Shown here: piece after piece, positions 28,758-37,411 of the stretch
How the letters are laid out: each line of letters opens with the position of its first letter
Position numbering within the stretch: position 1 is the stretch's first letter
Assembly (NCBI RefSeq): GCF_018860585.1
Contig: NZ_JAHKPR010000017.1
Location: 18,901-73,717 of the forward strand
DNA from: Colwellia sp. E2M01
Lineage (GTDB): Bacteria > Pseudomonadota > Gammaproteobacteria > Enterobacterales > Alteromonadaceae
Length of the DNA stretch: 54,817 bases
Direction of reading: 5' to 3'
Made by a program: the position numbers and the translations under genes
The notes under the pieces: model-generated
The model's database searches: none
Told to the model about the DNA's origin: nothing
Seen by the model: the letters and a program-made list of their open reading frames with translations, nothing else

Positions 28758-29510
28758 ATGAGTATATTTATAAATGTTGGTTATATAATCAAGGTAAATG
28801 GTAGTGATCGGCTTAAAATTGATCCAGAGAAATTTAGTGCACTGTCATTATTAATTTTACAATTATTGAGATTACATGTTTCGAGCTCAGAAAATAAAAA
28901 AAAGATAGAATTCTTTATTGAAAATCATAAAATATTAGTAACGTATGATGAAAGCAAAACTCAATACGACCATGATGAAAGTAACATAGAAATTGAGTTG
29001 ATGAAAGGACTTGAAAGTACTATTCACAACGCACAAAAATATTGCGATTTGATTCATCAGAAAGGAGTAGGCCGAGCTCGAGACTTCAATTTGTCGAACA
29101 ACGAACTCCCTTCTAAAGCGGTTGATATTTTAAGTAAACTGGAGGGGGATGATATCAAGCTCGTGGCCGGAAAAAACAGTGTGAAATTATCAAAAATGCC
29201 AAAAATTGGAAAGCATGAAAGTTCATACATAAAAGGCTCACTTAAGAGTTGCCGTGTTAATAAACCCGATTATATACGAGCTGCAGGCGCTATTTTTTGT
29301 GGTGAAGTTGATAATAAAAAATTCACAGCAACTCTGGCTATACCAGATGATCTTGTGCAAAAAGTTTGGGATGCAGGTTATAATCAAATTAAAGTTGATA
29401 TTGAGTTTGAATACCTAGAGAGGTTAAAAGATTCTCGGAAATTTACAGGTACACTAACCTCTATAAAAGAATCAAAAGTTATTGATACTAATCATGAGTT
29501 AGACTTTTAA
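28758..29510 (+). CDS. Unknown partner of the giant recombinase
   Basis: Not recognised. It is 250 residues, with GAGGAG overlapping the stop of the recombinase gene and its ATG 13 bases after it, so the two are co-translated. The N-terminal half has a strand-rich start, then helices with many acidic residues. The C-terminal 80 residues (KGSLKSCRVNKPDYIRAAG through FTGTLTSIK) look all-beta, like a small OB or barrel fold. I see no catalytic motif or membrane segment. A DNA-binding accessory or directionality factor for the recombinase is a reasonable guess from position only. The 230 bases after it hold no gene. Confidence 0.6.
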   Translation: MSIFINVGYIIKVNGSDRLKIDPEKFSALSLLILQLLRLHVSSSENKKKIEFFIENHKILVTYDESKTQYDHDESNIEIELMKGLESTIHNAQKYCDLIHQKGVGRARDFNLSNNELPSKAVDILSKLEGDDIKLVAGKNSVKLSKMPKIGKHESSYIKGSLKSCRVNKPDYIRAAGAIFCGEVDNKKFTATLAIPDDLVQKVWDAGYNQIKVDIEFEYLERLKDSRKFTGTLTSIKESKVIDTNHELDF

Positions 29511-29743
29511 TCATCTTAACCTGAAAATGTCGATAAGACGATTGATAGACAAACACGACAGTATTATTTGTCGAGATATAGTATTTTTATGTGTTTGCTA
29601 CTTAACTCGTGCTATAAGCCATATTGAAAGATTAACCATGATTCTTGCCTATATATAACGATATTAAGTTGTAGATATTCACGAAGATGGCGTAGTAAAT
29701 TAGTGGTTTTAATACGCCAACATCGTTAAGTTTAGAAGGTTTT

Positions 29744-30082
29744 TCATTTCCAGTAATATGAAAACTCTTCCTGAAACTCTCTAGGCAATTCGCCGAGAGA
29801 CTGAAATATTCGAATTGACGAGTCTTTAAGGCTAATACCTGGAACGAGTTCTATCACCATCAACCATTGTAATGAACTATCGAATTCAGCATTTTCGAAA
29901 TCTAATGTTGAACCATACTTTTTCATAGCTCGCTTTTTTTGTTTGCTTATCGAGAGTTGATTTCGTAATGATAACCAAAGTAAAAGACAAAGATTATTTC
30001 TTTTACTGTCGCGTAGTGCTTGGGTGAGTTTTTGTTTATTACGTTTTATGCAGTATTTTTTCATTGTGAATTCACCACTCAA
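29744..30082 (-). CDS. Hypothetical protein downstream of the island repressor
   Basis: Not recognised: 112 residues, or 106 from a second ATG at 30064 (MKKYCIKRN). The first 55 residues are very basic, the rest is acidic and helical, ending EEFSYYWK. It lies 109 bases downstream of the Cro/CI-type regulator on the same strand and may be its operon partner. Coding status is moderately supported by its length. Confidence 0.4.
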   Translation of the reverse strand: MSGEFTMKKYCIKRNKQKLTQALRDSKRNNLCLLLWLSLRNQLSISKQKKRAMKKYGSTLDFENAEFDSSLQWLMVIELVPGISLKDSSIRIFQSLGELPREFQEEFSYYWK

Positions 30083-30191
30083 GTCAATTAAAAACGTTTC
30101 ACTGAATACTTACCCCGAGCCAGCACTAAATCCACGTTAATAACTTTACCGTGTTAATAGAACAACCAATTATTAATACTGACTTTATCGA

Positions 30192-30392
30192 TTACTCAAT
30201 TAATTCAAACAAATCTTCTATTTGGATTTCTAAGTACTTACAAAGTTTCTCAATCATCTCTAAATCAATACGTGTCGCCGTTTCATTATAAAGACGGTGT
30301 AGCGTATTTTTGTTAATTCCAGTGTCACGAGATAGTTCCGCCACTCTAATTTTCTTTTCACCCAGTATGGTTGATAAATGACATTTAATCAT
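30192..30392 (-). CDS. Small Cro/CI-family (XRE) helix-turn-helix regulator
   Basis: A 66-residue protein that is nothing but an HTH_26/XRE domain. Recognition-helix region: VAELSRDTGINKNTLHRLYN (residues 17-36), followed by DLEMIEKLCKYLEIQIEDLFELIE, the standard end of this family. It is divergent from the excisionase-like and integrase genes. The 125-base gap between them carries a palindrome and a repeated half-site across the integrase promoter, so it probably represses excision/integration functions. Confidence 0.87.
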   Translation of the reverse strand: MIKCHLSTILGEKKIRVAELSRDTGINKNTLHRLYNETATRIDLEMIEKLCKYLEIQIEDLFELIE

Positions 30393-30427
30393 ATTTAAAG
30401 GTAATTTATATCAAAAATATGCAAAAA

Positions 30428-30475
30428 AATACTTGCAGTAGGTATTTTTGAGTATATAATCACTCCTGTAGGTAC
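30428..30475 (+). promoter_or_regulatory. Promoter and operator of the xis-int operon
   Basis: TTGCAG (30433-30438) and TATAAT (30455-30460), 16 bases apart, form a sigma-70 promoter. The -35 box lies inside the imperfect 19-bp palindrome AATACTTGCAGTAGGTATT (30428-30446). The heptamer GTAGGTA from it recurs at 30468-30474, exactly 30 bases further on, three helical turns. This is the expected layout for a Cro/CI-type dimer binding two operators. Confidence 0.6.
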
Positions 30476-30517
30476 AAAATTGTTTTATTAGTTACATTAT
30501 AGTACATGAGGTGAAAA

Positions 30518-30748
30518 ATGAATAACACATATTTAACCACAGAGCAGTTAGCTGAAAAAATTCATTACAACACTAGAACGATTAGAAATGAGTTAATCGA
30601 TTCCTGTTTGTTTGAGGGGACACATTATATTCGTCCGTTTGGACGCAGAAAAATTCTATTTATATGGGAGAAAATTGAAAAGGATATGTTGAGTTTAATG
30701 GAAGACTCAATCGCTATGCCGTTTGCGCACACTATGGAGGACGTGTAA
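30518..30748 (+). CDS. Excisionase-like helix-turn-helix protein
   Basis: A 76-residue protein with an N-terminal winged-helix typical of excisionase/AlpA-like factors: YLTTEQLAEKIHYNTRTIRN, then FEGTHYIRPFGRRKILFIWE. Such proteins bend the attachment site and set recombination direction. A GAGGTG ribosome site precedes the ATG. The final A of its TAA stop is the first base of the integrase ATG, so they are coupled. Confidence 0.75.
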   Translation: MNNTYLTTEQLAEKIHYNTRTIRNELIDSCLFEGTHYIRPFGRRKILFIWEKIEKDMLSLMEDSIAMPFAHTMEDV

Positions 30749-31935
30749 TGGCTAGTATTTCAGTTCGAAAAGACACCCAAAAATTGTTTTTTAATTTTAC
30801 TTATTTAGGTAAGCGATGTCGGGAGCAAACACATTTTGTTGATAATGTTGCTAATCGTAAACAACTAGAAAAACAACTCGCTCAAATAGAAGCAGAGATA
30901 AGAGCGGGAGTTTTTAATTACGCCGAACATTTTCCTCGTAGTAAGAAGCTCGTAGAGTTCGAGTATCTAGAAAAACAGGAGGATAACGGTAATGAGCAAG
31001 ATAACGAAAGTATAACTCCATTATTTTCAACTTACATCAACGACTGGCTTGAAGATAATAAACTCGCTTGGCGTAAATCTCATTTGCTTAATATTGAAAG
31101 CATAATTAATAAACATTATTTGCCGTACTTCGGCTCGTTAGAAGTAGGTAAAATATTGAGAGTCGATATCATAAAGTTTCGAACTCATATTGCTAAATTA
31201 CCTGGACGTTCAGGTAGAAAAACAATTTCGAACAACCGAATAAACAAAATAATGGATCCCCTTAAACGTATTTTTGAAGAAGCAGGTGAAAGGTATGGCT
31301 TTTCAACACCTTTTTATAAAATAAAAGTATTGAAAACGCAAAAGTCTGACATCGAACCTTTTAACTTTTCTGAAGTAAATACGATTATCAATTTAGTTAG
31401 AGCGGATTATAAAAATTATTATGTTGTGCGCTTTTTCACAGGTATGAGAACAGGCGAAATTGACGGGTTAAAATGGAAGTATGTCGATTTTGAAAGTCGT
31501 TGCATTAAAGTGAGAGAAACACTCGTATTAGGTGATGATGATTATACAAAAAATGATTCTTCTCAACGTGATATAGACATGAGTGCAGCAGTATATAAAG
31601 CACTAAAAGAACAATATCAATGTACAGCAGAGCTCTCAGAATATGTTTTTTGTAACACTAAGGGCGGAAACATTGATCACAATAACACAACTAAAAGAGT
31701 GTGGTATCCCTTACTTGCTAGATTAAAAATTGCCAGAAGGCGCCCATATCAAACAAGACATACTACCGCTACATTGTGGTTGGCAGCAGGAGAGTCGCCA
31801 GAGTGGATTGCAAAACAAATGGGGCATGCCAGCACAGAAATGTTATTTAAGGTTTACTCGAGATTTGTTCCGAATTTAACTAGAAAAGACGGTAGTGCAT
31901 TTGAAGTTTTATTAGAAAAAAATATAAAGTTATAA
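30748..31935 (+). CDS. Tyrosine-type integrase of the island
   Basis: A 395-residue integrase with the usual three parts: an arm-binding N-terminal domain (MASISVRKDTQKLFFNFTY, about 1-60), a SAM-like core-binding domain (about 90-185) and a catalytic domain. Catalytic residues are R234 (TGMRTGEI), a lysine near 273 (TKNDSSQRDI), Y334-Q-T-R337 in place of HxxR (as in many members), H360 (MGHAST) and nucleophile Y370 (FKVYSRF). It is the best candidate for insertion at tRNA-fMet, although it lies mid-island instead of next to an attachment site. That may reflect later growth of the island or rearrangement. Confidence 0.92.
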   Translation: MASISVRKDTQKLFFNFTYLGKRCREQTHFVDNVANRKQLEKQLAQIEAEIRAGVFNYAEHFPRSKKLVEFEYLEKQEDNGNEQDNESITPLFSTYINDWLEDNKLAWRKSHLLNIESIINKHYLPYFGSLEVGKILRVDIIKFRTHIAKLPGRSGRKTISNNRINKIMDPLKRIFEEAGERYGFSTPFYKIKVLKTQKSDIEPFNFSEVNTIINLVRADYKNYYVVRFFTGMRTGEIDGLKWKYVDFESRCIKVRETLVLGDDDYTKNDSSQRDIDMSAAVYKALKEQYQCTAELSEYVFCNTKGGNIDHNNTTKRVWYPLLARLKIARRRPYQTRHTTATLWLAAGESPEWIAKQMGHASTEMLFKVYSRFVPNLTRKDGSAFEVLLEKNIKL

Positions 31936-31948
31936 AGGGGGGCTAAAT

Positions 31949-32269
31949 ATGCGTAATTTAACCAAACTAAGTACTAAGAATATAGTGATAACCACGGAAG
32001 ATAAGTTAACTCGTATATGTAAGGAAGAACAAGAAAGGGTGCTTAAAAATAAGAAAATTAATATCATTACTTCCTATTTGCTCGCCACTTTTCAGATTTC
32101 ACCTAATTCAGACCAATTAGTTTTAATTCTTGCTAAGGATGTTAAAAACAATAATCGTGAGGCTCTGTCTGTTTGGGTAAGTGAGCGTTTAGAAAAAATA
32201 GACTTTGAAGATCATCATGAGTGGAGTAGAGCGTTGAGTCTTTATCTAAGTGATATTTTCGATGGATAA
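31949..32269 (+). CDS. Hypothetical protein after the integrase
   Basis: Not recognised; 106 residues, mostly helical, no signal or catalytic motif. It starts 13 bases after the integrase stop with a strong GGGGGG-type ribosome site, so it is co-expressed with the integrase and may be a small accessory factor. The 130 bases to the next gene show no clear promoter. Confidence 0.55.
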   Translation: MRNLTKLSTKNIVITTEDKLTRICKEEQERVLKNKKINIITSYLLATFQISPNSDQLVLILAKDVKNNNREALSVWVSERLEKIDFEDHHEWSRALSLYLSDIFDG

Positions 32270-32400
32270 AATAATCATTAAACAAATTTTAATTTACTCG
32301 AAGAAGTGTAAGCTTAGCCACCTATTAATAAATGGTACTGTAATTATTTTTATTTAAGGTAATATAAGTTACTTCTTAAATAACAAAACTGTAGCTGTTT

Positions 32401-33897
32401 ATGAATACTTTATATACCTGGTTAGGCTTTACCGACATTCAACACATGAAAGAAGGTAAAAATGCCGCAATTTCAAGCTTGGCTATTTTTAATGAAACGC
32501 CGTTTGATAAAATTGTTATATTCGCCAATACCTGGGAAGAAGACTGGCACAGTTACGAAAGGTGGTTAAAAAAAGCATTAGCACGTATAGGGCGACCAAC
32601 TGAAAACATCTCCATCAGCAAAGCAAATATTACTTCGGCAATCGACTACCCCTCTATTATAAAACACAGTGAAAAGTGGCTAGCTAAATTATCTACCGAG
32701 GCTGAGCAGTTATTTATTAACTTAACCTCGGGTACGCCAACCATGACCGCCGCCTCCATTTTGGTGGGCAAAGGCAAATCTAACACTCAGTTTCTTCAGT
32801 CATCTAAAAACGACAGTGTCGTTAATGTCGATATTCCCGTTGATTTTGGTAAAGCGTATATAAAGTCAGCAGCTAAAAATATTGCCGATAAAGCAGTCTC
32901 ACTTCCCTCCACAAATAAAGCATTTAGTTATATTATCGCTCAATCACCCGCAATGAAAACTGTGGTTAGCAAGGCCAAACGCTTGGCACAATCTGAATTG
33001 CCTGCACTTATTTTAGGCGAAACTGGTACAGGTAAAGAGGTATTAGCGAATGCCATTCATGCGGCAAGTTTACGTGCCGATAAGCCCCTTAAAGTGGTTA
33101 ACTGTGGCGCGTTACCAGAAACCCTCGTTGACTCCATTTTATTTGGTCATGTTAAAGGGGCATTTACCGGCGCAGATAAAGAGCATAGTGGCCTGTTCGA
33201 ACAAGCAGACGGTGGCACCTTATTTTTAGACGAAGTAGGGGAGTTAACGCCGCAAGTACAAGTAAAATTATTACGCGCACTACAACAAGGCGAAATAACC
33301 CCCGTAGGCAGTGATAAAACCATTAATGTCGACGTGCGGATTATTGCCGCAACACACAGAAATTTAATGCAGCAAGTTGAACAAGAGCAGTTTAGAGAAG
33401 ATCTCTTTTATCGCCTTGCAGTAGGTATTATCGACATACCACCGCTGCGTAATAGACTTGAAGATATAGAGCCATTAACCCAAGCGTTAATAACTGAAAT
33501 TAATTTTATTGGTAACAAACACCCTAGCTACAAAAGTAAAAATATTTCCCAAAGCGCAATAAAATTTATCTTAAATCAATCGTGGCCAGGTAATATTAGA
33601 GAATTATGGAACACATTAAACCGAGCTTTTTTATGGACAGATAAAGAAATATTATCTGAAAAAGACATTCAAGAAGCCGTTATTACTCGTGAAAAAGCAG
33701 TAAAAAATACCCAGATAAATTTAACACTTGGACAAAAAGTCAATATCAATGATATTCTTGATCTTCAAAGAAAAAGTTATATTAAAGCCGCGTTAAAAGC
33801 TTGTGGTAATAATAAAACGAAAGCTGCCGCAATGCTTGGTTTAAAAAGTCATCAAGTATTGTCTAAATGGATAAAAGATCTTGGGTTAGCAAGTTGA
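32401..33897 (+). CDS. RtcR-like sigma-54 activator with N-terminal CARF-like sensor
   Basis: A 498-residue activator. Residues 1-165 resemble the CARF-like sensor of RtcR: the ligand-loop motif INLTSGTPTM (106-115) is followed by strand and FLQSS, as in RtcR. CARF domains bind cyclic oligoadenylates or RNA ends. A full sigma-54 AAA+ domain follows, with Walker A GETGTGKE (206-213), GAFTGA (253-258), the sigma-54 contact loop, Walker B LFLDEVGE (D277/E278) and an arginine finger region (REDLFYRL). A Fis-type helix-turn-helix ends the protein (about 467-495). It reads directly toward the type I restriction operon; a GG-N10-GC promoter and a palindrome lie in the 72-base gap. Ligand-gated control of restriction is the clear inference. 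The ATG has no strong ribosome site. Confidence 0.85.
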   Translation: MNTLYTWLGFTDIQHMKEGKNAAISSLAIFNETPFDKIVIFANTWEEDWHSYERWLKKALARIGRPTENISISKANITSAIDYPSIIKHSEKWLAKLSTEAEQLFINLTSGTPTMTAASILVGKGKSNTQFLQSSKNDSVVNVDIPVDFGKAYIKSAAKNIADKAVSLPSTNKAFSYIIAQSPAMKTVVSKAKRLAQSELPALILGETGTGKEVLANAIHAASLRADKPLKVVNCGALPETLVDSILFGHVKGAFTGADKEHSGLFEQADGGTLFLDEVGELTPQVQVKLLRALQQGEITPVGSDKTINVDVRIIAATHRNLMQQVEQEQFREDLFYRLAVGIIDIPPLRNRLEDIEPLTQALITEINFIGNKHPSYKSKNISQSAIKFILNQSWPGNIRELWNTLNRAFLWTDKEILSEKDIQEAVITREKAVKNTQINLTLGQKVNINDILDLQRKSYIKAALKACGNNKTKAAAMLGLKSHQVLSKWIKDLGLAS

Positions 33898-33914
33898 ATG
33901 TAGTACAACATTCA
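33895..33914 (+). promoter_or_regulatory. Near-perfect palindrome, likely upstream activator site
   Basis: TGAATGT (33895-33901), six bases, ACATTCA (33908-33914): the 20-base stretch is palindromic at 18 positions. It starts on the stop codon of the activator gene and ends four bases before the sigma-54 promoter. I infer the binding site of the Fis-type domain, though it sits closer to the promoter than usual enhancers. A weak transcription stop for the activator gene is the alternative. Confidence 0.5.
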
Positions 33915-33917
33915 TGA

Positions 33918-33935
33918 TTGGCACTATAGCTGCAG
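33918..33935 (+). promoter_or_regulatory. Sigma-54 (-24/-12) promoter of the hsd operon
   Basis: TTGGCACTATAGCTGCAG holds GG at 33920-33921 and GC at 33932-33933, exactly ten bases between, as sigma-54 requires, and matches TGGCAC at -24 fully. It points at the hsdR start at 33970 and predicts transcription from about 33945. Confidence 0.7.
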
Positions 33936-33969
33936 TAGTAAAAATACGGATATAAGGAATTAAACAGGA

Positions 33970-36900
33970 ATGAAGCAATCAATGAATTTTGAACATATTC
34001 AACACAAATGGCCAGAGCTACACCAGCTTGCTGCCTTTGCAGAAGACTATGTGATCAGCGATCCACAAAGCGCGTTAGTCAAGTTACGTTGTTTTGCGGA
34101 GAAAGTGGTTGGTTATTTATACAAAGAGTTAAGCCTTCCTGTTTTTCCTAACTCAAATATTTACGATAAATTAACCGCAGATGATTTTACCAGCGCGGTT
34201 CCACACTTAATTACCGATAAACTTCATGCTATTCGTAAAAGTGGCAACCAAGCAGCCCATGAAGGTAGCGTTGAACAACATCAAGCCATTTGGATTTTAA
34301 AAGAAAGTTACTTTATCGCATGTTATTTATTTATGGCATACGATAACGGTAAACAAACCGATTGCCCAGAATTTACCGTACCAACACCAAAGCAACCGCT
34401 TGAACAAACAGATGCTGAGTTTATTAAAAAGAATAAATCACTTGAAAAACAACTTGCAGAAAATGAAGCGCGCTTACAAAAAGCACTAGCAGAACTAGAA
34501 GCCTCGGAACAAGCGCAAAAGCAAGCCCAATTAGAAGCGGTAAAATTAAAACAAACCATTAACACCGAAAAAGTTATCCAAGTTAAAGCGCGCAATCAAC
34601 AAATAACCTCAAGCTTTAATTTTGATGAAGCGCAAACCCGTGCCCGTATCATCGACATGGATCTGAAAAGTGCAGGCTGGGATGTTTCATTTGATGAATC
34701 AAGCACCGCAGAAGTCGGCAAAGAAATACAAGTATCAGATCAACCCACTGCCACAGGTATTGGTTATGTCGATTACGTATTATGGGACGACGACGGCAAA
34801 CCCCTTGCGGTTATTGAAGCCAAACGCACGCGTGAATCAGTAGAAAAAGGCCGAGAACAAGCCAAGTTATACGCCAACGCGCTTGAAAAACAATACGGCC
34901 AACGCCCTGTTATTTTTTATTCTAACGGCTACGACATTCGCATATTAGACGATGCGCAAAATTATCCCAGCAGAAAAATATACGGCTATTATGCAAAAGA
35001 CTCGCTGCAATACTTAATTAAACAACGCCATCTTAAAAAAGATCTTAACCAAACACCGATTGATACCAATGTTGCAGGGCGCTTGTATCAAATGGAAACC
35101 ATATCTCGCGTATGTGAACGCTTTAGTGACAAACACCGAAAATCACTTATCGTACAAGCAACAGGCACAGGTAAAACGCGTGTGTCTATTGCACTGGCTA
35201 AACGTTTACTCGATGCTGGTTGGGCAAAACGGGTATTGTTTTTATGTGACCGAAAAGAACTACGTAAACAAGCGGGCAATGCCTTTAACGAATTTACCAA
35301 CGAACCTTTGTATATTGTTGGTAAAACCAAAAAATCGTTAGCTAAAAACTCCCGTGTATTTATTGCCACTTATCCAGGCATGATGAGCATTTATCAAAAA
35401 TACGACGTTGGTTATTTTGACTTAATTGTTGCCGATGAATCGCACCGTTCTATTTACAATATTTATGGCGATATTTTTAAATACTTTGACGCCCTAGAAG
35501 TTGGCCTAACCGCAACACCCGTAGAAATGGTTTCGCGCTCTACTTGTCAGCTATTTGGTTGTGACTTTAAATTACCCACCGCCAATTACCCACTAGAAAA
35601 AGCCATCGAAGAAGGCAACCTAGTACCCTATAAAATTGTCAGTTACACCACTAAATTTTTACGCGAAGGCATTAAAAAAGACAAACTCACCGACGAACAA
35701 ATTGCCCAATTAGAAGATCAAGGCATTGACCCAAATGAGTTAGATTTTGACGCCAAACAAGTAGACGAAGCGGTAAAAAACAAAGACACCAACCGTCTTA
35801 TCTTACGTAACTTAATGGACAAAGGCATACGTGATATTGACGGCCAATTACCCGGTAAAACCATAATATTTGCCCGTAACATTGCCCATGCCGAATTAAT
35901 GGCAACGCTATTTAGCGAAATGTATCCGCAACTAGGCAGTAACTTTTGTCGCGTTATTCACTCAAAATATGAACGTGCCGAAGAGCTGATAGACGATTTT
36001 AAATCAACCGAAGAAAACAGCGTTCGCATTGCTATTTCGGTAGACATGTTAGACACCGGTATCGATGTGCCTGAATGTGTTAATTTAGTTTTTGCTAAAC
36101 CCATTAAATCAAAAGTAAAGTTCTGGCAAATGATCGGCCGTGGCACGCGTTTATGTAAAAATCTTTACGGTACAGGTAAAGATAAAACGCACTTCTTAAT
36201 ATTTGATCACTGGGAAAACTTTGAATATTTTGACATGGATCCCGAAGAAGCAGACGTAAAACAAGCTAAATCGTTAACGCAAAAATTATTTGAATCACGC
36301 CTATTGTTAGCAGAAACCGCCCTAAAAAAAGCCGATTTAGACACCTTCGATCAAGTGATTAAGCTAATTTATCAAGATATTTGTGCGTTAGATATGAACA
36401 CCATTGCCATACGCGAAGCTTGGCAAGTGGTTGAAAGCTGCAAAGACGAAAAAGTATTAAACCAATTTACCCCAGACACCAAAGCAAAGTTATATGAACA
36501 CCTAGCCCAGTTAATGCAATGGCGTAATATAATGGGCAACAGTGAAGCGTTTAAATTTGATAACGAAATAGCCATTATTCAAACCTTACTGTTTACCGAC
36601 CCAAGCCAAATTGACTTAGTGAAACAAGGGGTAATGAACAAGGTTGAAACCTTACAAATGCACTTAAACGAAGTGCGCGCTAAAGCCAGCGATATTGCTA
36701 AAATTCAAACAGAAGATTACTGGGCTAACTTAACCTTTTCGGCTTTAGAGCAAAGCCGTGTAGCACTACGCACTATTATTCATTTACGCGCTAAAAGCGT
36801 ACAACCACCACCCATTGATTATGTTATCGACATCAAAGAAGAGCTTGATGAAATTAACGAAGCCGCACGGCCAACAAAAATTATTTCAATTGATTACCAA

Positions 36901-37410
36901 ATATTTCGCCAAGAAGTTGAACAAACCCTTGCGCCATTATTTGAAAGCGATGCCGTGCTACAAAAAATTCGTCAAGGTAAGCCTGTAACCGCCGCCGATT
37001 TAGCACAGCTTAACTCACTGGTGCATACCCAAAATCCAAGTGTTGACTTAAACACCTTAACAGAGTTTTTCCCTGAATCGTCAGCAACCTTAGACAAAAT
37101 ATTACGCACTATAGTTGGCATGGACAAAAACACGATTGAGCAAACCTTTACCGAGTTTGTGCAACAAATACACACTCATATTAACGCCAAACAACAACGC
37201 TTTATTGGCATGTTAAAAAATCATTTAATTCGCCATGGCGCAATTCAAATAGAGCAACTTTACGATGCGCCGTTTACCCAAATTCACGACATGGGGTTAG
37301 ACGGTGTATTTAGTGATGAACAGGCCGATGTTATACAGCAATTTATTAAACAGTTTGATGTTGAACTTGGCAACAAGTCACCAACGGTTAATAAAGCAGT
37401 AAGGTTATAA
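33970..37410 (+). CDS. hsdR: Type I restriction endonuclease subunit HsdR (EcoEI type)
   Basis: A 1146-residue motor-nuclease. Domains in order: DUF4145-like helical domain (about 10-115), a charged coiled coil (about 140-205), HSDR_N nuclease with D268 and E283-A-K285 (VIEAKRT), then two RecA-like helicase domains with Walker A TGTGKT (398-403) and DESH box (489-492), and an EcoEI-type C-terminal domain from about 900. It translocates DNA and cuts when the HsdMS complex meets unmodified sites. The DUF4145 and coiled-coil front end is an addition seen in some HsdR proteins. It lies behind a sigma-54 promoter, and RhuM starts two bases after its stop. Confidence 0.94.
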   Translation: MKQSMNFEHIQHKWPELHQLAAFAEDYVISDPQSALVKLRCFAEKVVGYLYKELSLPVFPNSNIYDKLTADDFTSAVPHLITDKLHAIRKSGNQAAHEGSVEQHQAIWILKESYFIACYLFMAYDNGKQTDCPEFTVPTPKQPLEQTDAEFIKKNKSLEKQLAENEARLQKALAELEASEQAQKQAQLEAVKLKQTINTEKVIQVKARNQQITSSFNFDEAQTRARIIDMDLKSAGWDVSFDESSTAEVGKEIQVSDQPTATGIGYVDYVLWDDDGKPLAVIEAKRTRESVEKGREQAKLYANALEKQYGQRPVIFYSNGYDIRILDDAQNYPSRKIYGYYAKDSLQYLIKQRHLKKDLNQTPIDTNVAGRLYQMETISRVCERFSDKHRKSLIVQATGTGKTRVSIALAKRLLDAGWAKRVLFLCDRKELRKQAGNAFNEFTNEPLYIVGKTKKSLAKNSRVFIATYPGMMSIYQKYDVGYFDLIVADESHRSIYNIYGDIFKYFDALEVGLTATPVEMVSRSTCQLFGCDFKLPTANYPLEKAIEEGNLVPYKIVSYTTKFLREGIKKDKLTDEQIAQLEDQGIDPNELDFDAKQVDEAVKNKDTNRLILRNLMDKGIRDIDGQLPGKTIIFARNIAHAELMATLFSEMYPQLGSNFCRVIHSKYERAEELIDDFKSTEENSVRIAISVDMLDTGIDVPECVNLVFAKPIKSKVKFWQMIGRGTRLCKNLYGTGKDKTHFLIFDHWENFEYFDMDPEEADVKQAKSLTQKLFESRLLLAETALKKADLDTFDQVIKLIYQDICALDMNTIAIREAWQVVESCKDEKVLNQFTPDTKAKLYEHLAQLMQWRNIMGNSEAFKFDNEIAIIQTLLFTDPSQIDLVKQGVMNKVETLQMHLNEVRAKASDIAKIQTEDYWANLTFSALEQSRVALRTIIHLRAKSVQPPPIDYVIDIKEELDEINEAARPTKIISIDYQIFRQEVEQTLAPLFESDAVLQKIRQGKPVTAADLAQLNSLVHTQNPSVDLNTLTEFFPESSATLDKILRTIVGMDKNTIEQTFTEFVQQIHTHINAKQQRFIGMLKNHLIRHGAIQIEQLYDAPFTQIHDMGLDGVFSDEQADVIQQFIKQFDVELGNKSPTVNKAVRL

Positions 37411-37411
37411 T

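Noticed and set aside
23285-29510. Gamma-Mobile-Trio or RIT element as a firm label
   Set aside because: Only one large recombinase and one small partner are present rather than three genes, and family membership cannot be judged without a profile search.
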